A DNA stretch of 64,000 nucleotides, taken from contig PBNJ01000022.1 in assembly GCA_002723075.1 (NCBI GenBank), forward strand, positions 1 through 64,000, given 5' to 3'. Made by a program: the position numbers and the translations under genes. The notes below the pieces were generated by a model. That model was not told the origin of the DNA, searched no databases, and saw only the letters and a program-made list of their open reading frames with translations. Each line of letters opens with the position of its first letter. The stretch's first letter is position 1. Shown here piece after piece: positions 55,403 through 64,000 of the stretch. The DNA comes from Flavobacteriaceae bacterium. Its GTDB lineage: Bacteria > Bacteroidota > Bacteroidia > Flavobacteriales > Flavobacteriaceae.

Positions 55403-56710
55403 TCAATCCAATATCGGCGTCTGACTGACTAACTGCATATCTGGAAGGTTTGAGATATCGTACTGATATAAGTCGGTATCGCCCACGATCAAAGCATTTG
55501 GATAATCAATAATTACATCATAGGCAAACTGTATTAGGGTGCTATTTACGATGTTTGGTTTTGTAGGAGTACTCACATCAACAATTTTGATGCCTGCTGT
55601 TCCATCACAGATAATGAGGTGATCGTCATAAATCCCCAAACCGTGAGGGTTAAACATATCTTTTCTAGAAATTAAGGAGAGATTTTGAGGGTCTTGAATG
55701 TCAATAATTTGAAGCTCATTGACGTCCGTAAAGCAGTTGGTCCCTCCCCGCAGCGTCACATAGGCATAATTAATGTCTGCCACAACAGGATCACAGCTTC
55801 TCATATGTTCAATTCGGTTGATATAGTCAGGGTCAGCAGCATCTGAAACGTCATACACAAGCATACCATTGACTGAGCCTACAAACAACAAGTCATTCAA
55901 TTGAAATAAGGTTTCGGCCTGGGTTTGGGTATTTTTTTTGATCCATGGGCTTGGCTTGTAATCGCTTCCGATTTGAAATAAAACCAACTCATTCAAATTA
56001 ATCGTATACAAATAGCCATTAATCGGCAAAAACCGCGTCATAGATCCCGCTGTGCTTGTTTGCTGGACGCCATCTATATTTCCATCTTCAGAGGTAAGTG
56101 CTAAGTCTGGTATCGCACCATCATTATAATAACGATAGTCGTACAAACTACGTTTTTCACGTATAGTTTCAGTTTGCCAATCCACAACAATTCCCTTGGT
56201 TTTATCGGGATATTCACGATATTCAACATATGAGTTGGGCTCTTCCCAAATCTCAAAGGGAAAGTTCCAAAAGGCATCGTAATCAAATACATTTTCTATT
56301 GTGTAGCTCTCTTTAAACTTCGGAGATAATACATCGCGGATATCAAACACTGCCAAAGAAGAAAACATATCGACATAAAGATGATCATCGATAATAGCAA
56401 GGTCCAAATTTCCAGGGATAGATAGGAACGAAAGGTTTATCGGATTTGAAGAATCTGTATGATCAACGATATGAATTCCTTTCATCGGTTCATTGACTAA
56501 TACATAATTTTCATAAGTTATAATTTTACCCAAAGAAGTCTGTTCTTTGGGTGCTTCAACAACCACTTGCTCTGCAACCGAAGATGCCGTTTCATAGACA
56601 GGTGTAACGTAGGTCACGTCCACCCATTCTTTGTTCGTGGTATTGATGCTGTCCCACTCACATGAAGCGGTAAAGAAAATAGCAATTAAAAATAAAAGCT
56701 GTGGCTTCAT
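55403..56710 (-). CDS. LVIVD-repeat lipoprotein
   Basis: 435 residues. Lipobox FFTASCEWD. Repeated units of the form GIHIVDHTDSSNPINLSFL, LAVFDIRDVLSPKF, MLVYDVSDAADPDYINRI, LQIIDIQDPQNLSLISR and IKIVDVSTPTKPNIVNS are LVIVD repeats, which build a beta-propeller. The family is common in Bacteroidota outer-membrane or periplasmic lipoproteins, with no known enzymatic role. Located between the 7TM-HD gene and the BNR gene on the minus strand; the 60-base gap to the HD gene suggests a shared transcript is possible. Confidence 0.87.
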   Translation of the reverse strand: MKPQLLFLIAIFFTASCEWDSINTTNKEWVDVTYVTPVYETASSVAEQVVVEAPKEQTSLGKIITYENYVLVNEPMKGIHIVDHTDSSNPINLSFLSIPGNLDLAIIDDHLYVDMFSSLAVFDIRDVLSPKFKESYTIENVFDYDAFWNFPFEIWEEPNSYVEYREYPDKTKGIVVDWQTETIREKRSLYDYRYYNDGAIPDLALTSEDGNIDGVQQTSTAGSMTRFLPINGYLYTINLNELVLFQIGSDYKPSPWIKKNTQTQAETLFQLNDLLFVGSVNGMLVYDVSDAADPDYINRIEHMRSCDPVVADINYAYVTLRGGTNCFTDVNELQIIDIQDPQNLSLISRKDMFNPHGLGIYDDHLIICDGTAGIKIVDVSTPTKPNIVNSTLIQFAYDVIIDYPNALIVGDTDLYQYDISNLPDMQLVSQTPILD

Positions 56711-56770
56711 CAGATCTTCGGTTTACAAAATTTTATCAAATACCATGCCGCAACACCTGCAATAAATGTG

Positions 56771-58783
56771 TTATTCTGGGTAGACTTCGCGTAAATGATA
56801 GGCGTTAATCAATTTCTCAACCAAGACTTTTTTGATACGTTCAATTTCACGCAAACTGATGTCTGCCTCAGCAAATTGATTTTCCTCCGCTTGTTCTTCA
56901 ATAATTTTTTCCACGAAGTTTGCGATTCCCTCTGCTGTGGGTTCTTGTAAACTTTTTGATGCTGCCTCAACACTATCTGCCATCATCAAAATTGCAGTTT
57001 CTTTGGAATATGGCTTTGGCCCAGGATAGCAAAACAAAGCTTTATCTATGTTTTCATCTTCTTTTTTCGCCTTATGGTAAAAATAACGTGTAGGTGAGGT
57101 CCCATGATGAGTGCGGATAAAATCAACAACACGGTCTGGCAAATTATTTTTCTTGGCAATTTCAATACCTTCCGTGACATGATTCAAAATTAGGCGACTA
57201 CTCTCAAACGGATCAAGCTCGTGGTGAGGATTATAATTGGTGGATTGATTTTCACTAAAATACAATGGGTTATTCATTTTTCCAATGTCATGATATAGGG
57301 CCCCGACTCGAACAAGTAAGGCATTTGCATCAACCTCATTAGCAGCCGCCTCAGCTATATTTGCAACCTGCAATGAGTGATGAAATGTGCCCGGCGCCTG
57401 CTCTGAAAGAGTTCGAAGTAATTTCGAATTGGTATCTGAAAGCTCTAGAAGGGATAAATCAGAAACTAGCCCAAAAATCTTCTCAAACACATAAACCAAA
57501 GGGTGTACAAACAGTATTCCCAATCCGTTGATCAATAAAAATCCAAGATGATCCAACGACACGGTGGATAAGTTTGCTTCGTATATTAAATGAAAAGACA
57601 CATAAGTAATTACATAAGAAGCAACAATAAGTACTACAACAACAAAGAGGTTAGCACGCTTATATAAATCCGTGACTGATAAGGTTGCAATTGCGCCAGC
57701 TACGAGCTGCATAAACAAAAAGGAGAAGTCACTCGGAACCATAAAGCCAATGAGCAACAAGCCCATTAAGAACACAAAGAAGGCTAAACGTGTATCAAAA
57801 AAGGTTTTGAGTAGCAATGGAACAATACATAGTGGCACTACATACACAAAGTTGATGTTGTTCGCCATGGCCAGTTTGATAGATGCCACCATAATTAAAA
57901 TTGTAGAAAACACAAATACCAGCTTGGTATTATTTTCATACACCAATGGGCGATAGCGCCATAGAAACAAAAAAATGAGAAAAATAATTAGAGATACAAG
58001 AATAGAGTATCCGATCACGATTGACTGTTCGCTTGACGCCCACAAGTCATTTAGGTATTCAACTTTTAAGGAGCTTAAGATTTGATATCGCCTTTGATCG
58101 ACCACCTCCCCTTGCGCAATGATGCGCTCTCCTTCGGCAACCACCCCGCGAGTAGGAAGAATAAGTGACAGTGATTCTTCTAACTTTTGTCTTGTTAGGA
58201 TAGAGTCAAGCACAAGGTTTGATTCAATATATTCGTTCAAAATCAACCGATTAGAGGCATTAGCGATAACACTATCCAAAAGAGGACTTTGATTTGAAAA
58301 TGGAAGAGAATCATTTATTTTCAAATCTGAAAATATAAGTTTTTGTGCGCTGTTGTCTTTAACGAGTAAAATTGGCTTTGCGCTTTGCACAGCAAACGAA
58401 GCATCGACTAGCCCAGGTGTGTAGAGACTAGTCAGGTATCGATCCCATGCCCGTAGCAAAACCGATGAAGAAATCGGAGTTCCCTGTTGTCGAATCCACT
58501 TTCTCGTTCGTTCAAAAGATCGTTGTTCAGCCAAAGTGTCTCTTGTAAAGATAAGCGGGCTTTCTTGCTCTATCGCAAGACGTTCATTAGTAAGCTCTTC
58601 CCCAGATTTAGCAATTGGGAAATCAAAAGGAGCGAGAAGTGTTTCGTATGGCCAGGGCTTTCCCGTTTGGAAACTGTACTTAAACCCTCCACTTCGTGGA
58701 AATAGATAAACCAAACAGACGGTCGTGATCAAAAAAAGGATGATCTTATAAATAAACGACTGGTGTTTGTAGAAAAATTGCAT
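56771..58783 (-). CDS. 7TM-HD phosphohydrolase (PgpH-like, candidate c-di-AMP phosphodiesterase)
   Basis: 670 residues from the ATG at 58783 (MQFFYKHQSFIYKIILFL); the longer ORF overlaps the divergent promoter. Order: N-terminal helix, extracytoplasmic 7TMR-HDED domain (about 45-265), seven helices (about 270-455), and an HD domain with FHHSLQVANIAEAAANEV, VGALYHDIGKMNNP, NHVTEGIEIAKK and IRTHHGTSPTRYFYHKA. This matches PgpH, which hydrolyses cyclic di-AMP to pApA at the inner membrane. cdaA, the synthase, is also in this window but 39 kb away. Substrate is inferred from family. Confidence 0.92.
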   Translation of the reverse strand: MQFFYKHQSFIYKIILFLITTVCLVYLFPRSGGFKYSFQTGKPWPYETLLAPFDFPIAKSGEELTNERLAIEQESPLIFTRDTLAEQRSFERTRKWIRQQGTPISSSVLLRAWDRYLTSLYTPGLVDASFAVQSAKPILLVKDNSAQKLIFSDLKINDSLPFSNQSPLLDSVIANASNRLILNEYIESNLVLDSILTRQKLEESLSLILPTRGVVAEGERIIAQGEVVDQRRYQILSSLKVEYLNDLWASSEQSIVIGYSILVSLIIFLIFLFLWRYRPLVYENNTKLVFVFSTILIMVASIKLAMANNINFVYVVPLCIVPLLLKTFFDTRLAFFVFLMGLLLIGFMVPSDFSFLFMQLVAGAIATLSVTDLYKRANLFVVVVLIVASYVITYVSFHLIYEANLSTVSLDHLGFLLINGLGILFVHPLVYVFEKIFGLVSDLSLLELSDTNSKLLRTLSEQAPGTFHHSLQVANIAEAAANEVDANALLVRVGALYHDIGKMNNPLYFSENQSTNYNPHHELDPFESSRLILNHVTEGIEIAKKNNLPDRVVDFIRTHHGTSPTRYFYHKAKKEDENIDKALFCYPGPKPYSKETAILMMADSVEAASKSLQEPTAEGIANFVEKIIEEQAEENQFAEADISLREIERIKKVLVEKLINAYHLREVYPE

Positions 58784-58848
58784 AGCTGTCTTGTCTGTCA
58801 AAAATACGTTTTCTCCTTTTCTTTCGCCAATCGATTCCAATTTGTTTG

Positions 58849-58856
58849 TATTTTTG
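58849..58856 (+). promoter_or_regulatory. TAnnTTTG box for the NlpC/P60 gene
   Basis: TATTTTTG ending 4 bases before the ATG at 58861; predicts a leaderless mRNA. Confidence 0.35.
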
Positions 58857-58860
58857 GCAT

Positions 58861-59610
58861 ATGCAATATGGAATTTGCCCACTGAGTATTGTCCCTTTAC
58901 GGGCTGAACCAAAAAATACTAGCGAACAAACTTCACAACTGCTCTACGGAGAATTTTTTACTATTCTGGACCTTCAAAAATCGTGGTCAAAAATTCAGAA
59001 TGAAGGGGATGGATATGAAGGTTGGATCAACAACAAGCACTTTCAGTTTATTGATAAAAGCATCTTTCAAAAACTCCAAGCTACCAAAAAGAAATATGCA
59101 GTAGAGTTGGTTGACTTCATTTGGAAAGATGACGTTATCCTCTTCCCCACCCCGATAGGAAGTTTGGTGAGTTCAGCCCAAAACCTAGGGCATAGGTTTG
59201 AGGGAAAAGAGCTGGTTGAAACCAAATCAAAAAATAAGCTTGTAAGTACAGCACTTCATTATCTGAACAGCCCTTATCTATGGGGTGGCAAATCACCTTT
59301 TGGTATTGATTGTTCTGGTTTTGTCCAATGTGTATATCAACTCCACGGAATCCAGCTACCACGAGATGCCTATCTTCAAGCTACGCATGGTGAAACCCTT
59401 GGGTTTATTGACGAAAGTGAACCCGGAGATCTGGCATTTTTTGATGATCAAGAAGGGAAAATCACCCATGTCGGGATCATAATGCCTGATTACCATATTA
59501 TTCATGCATTTGGGCAAGTGAGAATCGATCGTTTAGATCAAACTGGCATTTTCAACAACTCACTCAATACGCACACACACAAACTTCGAGTGATAAAAAA
59601 AATCTTGTAG
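58861..59610 (+). CDS. NlpC/P60 peptidoglycan endopeptidase
   Basis: 249 residues from the ATG at 58861 (MQYGICPLSIVPLRAEP); the ORF-track TTG lies in the promoter box. An N-terminal SH3-like region (SQLLYGEFFTILDLQKSWSKIQNEGDGYEGWINNKHF) is followed by the papain-like NlpC/P60 domain with catalytic Cys in GIDCSGFVQCVY, His in ITHVGIIM and a third polar residue in YHIIHAFG. It would cut cell-wall cross-links (D-Glu-DAP bond). No classical signal peptide is obvious, so it may act on imported muropeptides in the cytoplasm (YkfC-like). Confidence 0.92.
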   Translation: MQYGICPLSIVPLRAEPKNTSEQTSQLLYGEFFTILDLQKSWSKIQNEGDGYEGWINNKHFQFIDKSIFQKLQATKKKYAVELVDFIWKDDVILFPTPIGSLVSSAQNLGHRFEGKELVETKSKNKLVSTALHYLNSPYLWGGKSPFGIDCSGFVQCVYQLHGIQLPRDAYLQATHGETLGFIDESEPGDLAFFDDQEGKITHVGIIMPDYHIIHAFGQVRIDRLDQTGIFNNSLNTHTHKLRVIKKIL

Positions 59611-59626
59611 AAAAAATGAACAGAAG

Positions 59627-60883
59627 CTATTGACCTAGGGCTTCGAGCTTTTCTTTCATCTTTTTAAAGTTAGCAGCATCGCCAATCGTGCCAAAAATAT
59701 TTTTTAGTGTAGTCAATGCTTCAACATTTGAAGGATCGATCTCAGTAAGGTTTTCTAATACTGGGACAGCTTCTAAAAACAACCCTTCCCTTTGTTTCTG
59801 CAATTGTTCGTATTTGATGTTATCGGCGCGTGAATTCCCCAACGAGTTCATTTTATCAACCATTTCAGGTTCACCGTCCAAAATCAATGCTGCCAAGTTG
59901 AGGTATGATGCAGCATATGATGGATCTAATTCGATAGCACTCTCGTAATACGAGCGGGCTTTAGCTCGATCACCTTGTTCAGCGGTTATCACACCAAGAT
60001 TGAAGTAAAGAATGTGATTGTTTGGATCTTTTTCGATTGCCTCTTTCATCAAATCAGCAAACTTTTGCTTGTCACCCAATTGAATGTATAAGTTTGCCTC
60101 TGTAAGAATCAGACCAACGTCTAAAGGATTTACTGCGCGAGCATCTTTAATTGCCCCGATCGCCAAATCATTTCGTTTTTGCTGAACATAGATCAGTGCA
60201 ATGTTTTTGATGATTTCTGGAAGTTTAGATTCTGTCATTTCCGTTCTAAAATTCGAATACTCTTTCAATTTTTTGAAAAGAACATAATTTTCCGCAGACA
60301 ACTCCACCTCTTCACCTGTTTCGTTTTCGGTTGCATAAAACTTTTCGACAGAACCCGTATAATCCAAATCTCTAAGTTCTTGGTAATAACCAAGAGCTCG
60401 ATCATAATCACCTCCATTTACCGCACTAGAAGCAGCATAATACAAATAATCTAAATTTTTCTCTTTGTCAATATTATAAACCAAAATTAACAGGTCTGCA
60501 GCCTCGGTAAAATTCTCATTCTGATTTTCCTGAATTGCTTTGTTAATCGCTTCTACACTAAGATCGTTCATCAATTTGTCGATCTCAACCGTGTGTTTAG
60601 AAGATCCGTTTTCGGTTTCGAGTTGTCGAGCAGAATCAAAAGCAGCAAAAGAGGCTTTAAAATCTTTTTGACCACCATAGATTTTACCAGCTAAAAACTG
60701 ATATTGCGCTTGATATTTAAGTTCTGAATCTTGTACAACTGGTTGCAAAGACAACAACTGATTCAAAGCAGTATCATAATCTTGACTCTCAACGAGTTTA
60801 ACTACTGCTTTAAGTTCTTTTTTTTGTCCATAAACGGAGAGAGAAAGAATTAAAATAAATGGAATAAAGGTTTTCTTAAACAT
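59627..60883 (-). CDS. TPR-repeat protein with signal peptide
   Basis: 418 residues. Signal peptide MFKKTFIPFILILSLSVYGQ. Tetratricopeptide units run through the protein, clearest at DVGLILTEANLYIQLGDKQKFADLMKEAIEKDPN, HILYFNLGVITAEQGDRAKARSYYESAIELDPS and YAASYLNLAALI. A periplasmic scaffold or assembly role is likely but no partner is known. It follows gyrA on the same strand by 24 bases, an arrangement seen widely in flavobacteria, so it is probably co-transcribed with gyrA. Confidence 0.88.
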   Translation of the reverse strand: MFKKTFIPFILILSLSVYGQKKELKAVVKLVESQDYDTALNQLLSLQPVVQDSELKYQAQYQFLAGKIYGGQKDFKASFAAFDSARQLETENGSSKHTVEIDKLMNDLSVEAINKAIQENQNENFTEAADLLILVYNIDKEKNLDYLYYAASSAVNGGDYDRALGYYQELRDLDYTGSVEKFYATENETGEEVELSAENYVLFKKLKEYSNFRTEMTESKLPEIIKNIALIYVQQKRNDLAIGAIKDARAVNPLDVGLILTEANLYIQLGDKQKFADLMKEAIEKDPNNHILYFNLGVITAEQGDRAKARSYYESAIELDPSYAASYLNLAALILDGEPEMVDKMNSLGNSRADNIKYEQLQKQREGLFLEAVPVLENLTEIDPSNVEALTTLKNIFGTIGDAANFKKMKEKLEALGQ

Positions 60884-60907
60884 GGTATTTCGTTTGTTGG
60901 TTAATCT

Positions 60908-63412
60908 TTAAGATTCATTTTCAGTTTCAGTTGTCATATCGACCTCAATATCTTCAACGTCTTCAATATCTTCATCATCTTTCAGCACTTTTGCAACAGC
61001 AGCGATCGTGTCATCATTGCGAAGGTTAATCAGGCGGACCCCTTGGGTTGCTCTACCCATGACTCTAAGGCTTTCGACCTCCATACGAATGGCAATACCT
61101 GATCGGTTGATGATCATCAAGTCGTCGCTGTCTGAAACATTTTTGATCGAGACAAGACTTCCAGTTTTATCAGTTATGGAAATGGTCTTGACTCCTTTTC
61201 CTCCACGATTGGTCATACGGTAGTCCTCTAATTTAGAACGCTTTCCATAACCATTCTCGGAAACAACAAGTATATCGGAATCCATATCATTAACAGAAAC
61301 CATGCCGATTACCTCATCTGCATCATTTGCCAATCGGATACCACGCACACCTGAAGCGTTACGACCCATGGGTCTAGTTTTGTTTTCTTCGAAGCGAATC
61401 GCCTTTCCAGACTTTACCGCCAGAACAACTTGTGACTGACCTGTCGTGAGTTTAGCTTCCAACAAAACATCTCCATCCTTGATCGTTATGGCATTAATTC
61501 CATTTGATCGGGGTCTTGAGTATTGCTCAAGAGAAGTTTTTTTCACTTGACCCTTTTTTGTCGCCATGATGACAAAGTGAGAATTAATGTACTCCTCATC
61601 TTTTAAGTCCTGCGTGCATATAAATGCCATAACCTTATCGTCCTGTTCAATATTGATCAAGTTTTGAATGGCACGGCCTTTTGATGTTTTAGATCCTTCT
61701 GGGATCTCAAAAACGCGAAGCCAAAAACATCTCCCTTTTTGGGTAAAAAACAACATATATTGGTGATTGGTACCAACAAATAAATGTTCTAAAAAGTCCT
61801 CATTTCTTGTCGTTGATGCTTTTTGACCTACACCTCCACGGTTTTGTGTTTTGTACTCTGCCAAAGGAGTCCGTTTAACGTAGCCCGCATGAGAAATGGT
61901 AATCACAACCTTTTCATCTGGAATCATATCCTCAATACGGAAAGACCCACCAACAAAGTTGATTTCTGATCGGCGATCATCACCATATTTTTCAACAACT
62001 TGATTGGTTTCTGTTTTGATGATAACCATACGGCGATCTTTGTTGTCAAGAATATCCTTCAAATCTTCAATCGTGGATAACAGCTCGTCATATTCTGCAC
62101 GTAATTTGTCTTGTTCGAGCCCTGTCAACTGGCGTAAGCGCATTTCAACAATAGCTTTGGCTTGAACTTCAGAAAGACTAAATCTTGCGATTAACTTTTG
62201 TCGGGCTTCTTCTGCATTGGTTGACGATTTGATCAATGCGATGACCTCATCAATATTATCAGAAGCGATAATCATCCCTTGCAGGATATGTGCTCTTTCT
62301 TCGGCTTTTTTGAGTTCAAAAGTTGTTCGGCGTACAACAACTTCATGACGGTGGTCAATAAAATGTCCGATGAGTTGCTTGAGGTTCAACAATTCCGGAC
62401 GCCCATTTACCAATGCAATATTGTTGACGCTAAAAGAAGATTGTAAAGAGGTGTACTTGTACAACATATTGAGAACAATATTGGGCACAGCGTCTCTTTT
62501 GAGGATGTAAACGATTCTCATCCCTTTTCGGTCAGACTCATCACGAATGTTTGAAATCCCATCGATTTTTTTGTCGTTAACGAGCTCGGCAGTTTTTCGA
62601 ATCATCTCAGCTTTATTAACTTGGTAGGGGATTTCTGTCACAATAATACACTCACGACCATCAACCTCTTGAATATCTGCTTTAGCTCGAAGGACTACAC
62701 GACCTCTTCCAGTATGGAATGCTTCCTTGACACCTTCGTATCCATAGATAATTCCGCCAGTTGGGAAATCAGGAGCTTTTACATGAGTCATCAACTCGTC
62801 AATTGTGATTTCAGGGTTATCGATTTGTGCAATAATCCCTTCAGCTACTTCGCTAAGATTGTGTGGCGGCATGTTGGTTGCCATACCTACAGCAATTCCA
62901 GATGCACCATTGATGAGCAGGTTAGGTACTCTGGTTGGAAGAACCGTTGGCTCCTTTAGGGTGTCATCGAAGTTGAGCTGATGATCGACAGTATCTTTGT
63001 CAATATCAGCGAGCATTTCCTCCGAAATTTTTTGCATACGTGCCTCGGTATATCGCATGGCTGCTGGACTATCCCCATCAATTGAGCCAAAGTTACCCTG
63101 GCCATCAACCATCAGGTAACGCAAGCTCCAAGACTGAGCCATACGAACCATAGTGTCATAAACCGAGCTATCGCCATGTGGGTGATATTTTCCCAGTACT
63201 TCTCCAACGATACGTGCAGATTTTTTGTAGGAACTACTCGAACGTACACCTAAATCGTGCATACCATACAAAACACGGCGGTGAACAGGCTTCATTCCAT
63301 CACGAACATCTGGTAGAGCACGTGATACGATGACAGACATTGAATAATCAATGTATGACGATTTCATTTCATCCTCAATGTTGATTGGGATTAGCTTATC
63401 TTCGGTGGACAT
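60908..63412 (-). CDS. gyrA: DNA gyrase subunit A
   Basis: 834 residues. N-terminal breakage-reunion domain with [29 protein letters not shown], the catalytic Tyr in MRYTEARM, and the quinolone-resistance region [17 protein letters not shown] with the wild-type Ser and Asp positions. The C-terminal beta-pinwheel repeats include the GyrA box in QNRGGVGQK and related turns, ending in an acidic tail ([21 protein letters not shown]). With GyrB it supercoils DNA. Divergent from clpC. Confidence 0.98.
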   Translation of the reverse strand: MSTEDKLIPINIEDEMKSSYIDYSMSVIVSRALPDVRDGMKPVHRRVLYGMHDLGVRSSSSYKKSARIVGEVLGKYHPHGDSSVYDTMVRMAQSWSLRYLMVDGQGNFGSIDGDSPAAMRYTEARMQKISEEMLADIDKDTVDHQLNFDDTLKEPTVLPTRVPNLLINGASGIAVGMATNMPPHNLSEVAEGIIAQIDNPEITIDELMTHVKAPDFPTGGIIYGYEGVKEAFHTGRGRVVLRAKADIQEVDGRECIIVTEIPYQVNKAEMIRKTAELVNDKKIDGISNIRDESDRKGMRIVYILKRDAVPNIVLNMLYKYTSLQSSFSVNNIALVNGRPELLNLKQLIGHFIDHRHEVVVRRTTFELKKAEERAHILQGMIIASDNIDEVIALIKSSTNAEEARQKLIARFSLSEVQAKAIVEMRLRQLTGLEQDKLRAEYDELLSTIEDLKDILDNKDRRMVIIKTETNQVVEKYGDDRRSEINFVGGSFRIEDMIPDEKVVITISHAGYVKRTPLAEYKTQNRGGVGQKASTTRNEDFLEHLFVGTNHQYMLFFTQKGRCFWLRVFEIPEGSKTSKGRAIQNLINIEQDDKVMAFICTQDLKDEEYINSHFVIMATKKGQVKKTSLEQYSRPRSNGINAITIKDGDVLLEAKLTTGQSQVVLAVKSGKAIRFEENKTRPMGRNASGVRGIRLANDADEVIGMVSVNDMDSDILVVSENGYGKRSKLEDYRMTNRGGKGVKTISITDKTGSLVSIKNVSDSDDLMIINRSGIAIRMEVESLRVMGRATQGVRLINLRNDDTIAAVAKVLKDDEDIEDVEDIEVDMTTETENES

Positions 63413-63595
63413 AAAATACTATGTAATTTTTTAAGTTTTTAAGGTAACGCTAATGTACTGATTCGTCAGGTATTTACTGTTTGATAATTTGATGTTTTTA
63501 AACAAATTTATTAACACATTATTTAAAAAAATCACTCAATTTTTATTCTTTTTTTCATTGGATTTATATATTTTTTTTGTTGATTAGCATAACAA

Positions 63596-63614
63596 TGACT
63601 TCCTTGTGAAGTCA
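63596..63614. promoter_or_regulatory. Inverted repeat in the clpC leader
   Basis: TGACTTC-CTTGT-GAAGTCA, seven-base arms without mismatch, 16 bases before the clpC ATG and followed by AAAAAAG. It is not a CIRCE element (TTAGCACTC-N9-GAGTGCTAA). Possible operator or mRNA hairpin. Confidence 0.35.
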
Positions 63615-63630
63615 AAAAAGAAAATTTAAT

Positions 63631-64000
63631 ATGGATGATAACTTTTCTCCACGTGTAAAAGACGTGATTAGCTACAGTAAGGAAGAGGCACTTCGACTAG
63701 GCCATGACTTTATTGGTACCGAGCATCTAATGCTTGGCATATTACGTGATGGAAGTGGTAAAGCCATCTCTATTTTAAGTGCTTTGGAAATAGATTTAGA
63801 TTATTTGAGACGAAAGGTTGAGATATTGAGTCCTCCCAATTCCTCACCGGATCAAATGGCGAATAGCAAGAAGAATTTGCACTTGACTCGCCAAGCCGAA
63901 CGTGCCTTAAAAACAACTTTCCTAGAAGCTAAGCTTTTTCAGAACCCATCCATCAATACGGCGCATTTACTCTTGTGTATTCTCCGAAATGAAAACGATC
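63631..64000 (+). CDS. clpC: ClpC-type AAA+ protease ATPase subunit, N-terminal part (3' end outside window)
   Basis: Open from the ATG at 63631 to the window end (123 complete codons), so it is absent from the ORF track. MDDNFSPRVKDVISYSKEEALRLGHDFIGTEHLMLGILRDG followed by LTRQAERALKTTFLEAKLFQNPSINTAHLLLCILRNEND are the two Clp N-domain repeats of ClpC. The protein unfolds substrates for ClpP; the adaptor ClpS is encoded at 12359-12646. Divergent from gyrA with about 218 bases between. Confidence 0.95.
   Translation, partial: MDDNFSPRVKDVISYSKEEALRLGHDFIGTEHLMLGILRDGSGKAISILSALEIDLDYLRRKVEILSPPNSSPDQMANSKKNLHLTRQAERALKTTFLEAKLFQNPSINTAHLLLCILRNEND

Overview
The window looks like a chromosomal segment of a marine member of the Flavobacteriia (Bacteroidota). 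Supporting signs are AT-rich DNA, many TAnnTTTG promoter boxes, almost no Shine-Dalgarno sequences, a fused SecDF, a tmRNA tag reading GENNYALAA, a type IX secretion C-terminal sorting domain, Bacteroidota-specific families (DUF4293, DUF1599, BshB1) and closely related gene orders. I see no insertion sequence, prophage, CRISPR array or integrase. The window begins inside an imelysin-like gene and ends inside clpC.

Layout. 1-4.9 kb: a very AT-rich plus-strand operon for an exported or outer-membrane function (imelysin-like protein end, HTTM/vitamin K gamma-carboxylase-like membrane protein, TonB-dependent receptor, DCC thiol oxidoreductase), followed by an opposite-strand 46-residue cysteine-rich ORF. 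5-10.5 kb: HMG-CoA lyase, DUF3050, M28 peptidase, SOUL protein, P4-type acid phosphatase and two small secreted proteins. 10.9 kb: tRNA-His. 11-15.8 kb: a long minus-strand operon (DUF1599, orphan DppB permease, tpiA, prmA, clpS, gpx, bshB1). 15.9-22.9 kb: folP, cdaA, MsbA-like exporter, truA, phosphoesterase, DUF4293, rho, rpsT and tRNA-Glu. 23-30.7 kb: proS, Tyr-rich lipoprotein, FadL-like porin, folE, cysS, yidD, lgt. 30.7-38.4 kb: secDF, mdh, gyrB, asnB. 38.6-43.6 kb: ftsE-like ATPase and a small surface-polysaccharide locus. 43.6-46.8 kb: typA, kdsA, tmRNA. 46.8-52.1 kb: a four-gene operon (SsuD-like flavin monooxygenase, sodium/solute symporter, glycerate kinase, GntP permease). 52.3-64 kb: a secreted BNR-repeat protein with a T9SS tail, an LVIVD lipoprotein, a 7TM-HD phosphohydrolase, an NlpC/P60 protein, a TPR protein, gyrA and the start of clpC.

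Most of the window is housekeeping: translation (proS, cysS, truA, rpsT, typA, tmRNA, prmA), topology (gyrA, gyrB), central metabolism (tpiA, mdh, asnB), folate (folE, folP) and envelope biogenesis (lgt, secDF, yidD, kdsA, Wzx). Both a diadenylate cyclase (cdaA) and a candidate c-di-AMP phosphodiesterase (7TM-HD) are present. The accessory parts that deserve attention are the HTTM/imelysin/TonB/DCC operon with its small Cys-rich neighbour, and the SsuD-like/SSS/glycerate kinase/GntP operon with a perfect 24-bp palindrome just upstream. Several genes have the TAnnTTTG box only 4-8 bases before the start codon, which suggests leaderless or nearly leaderless mRNAs.
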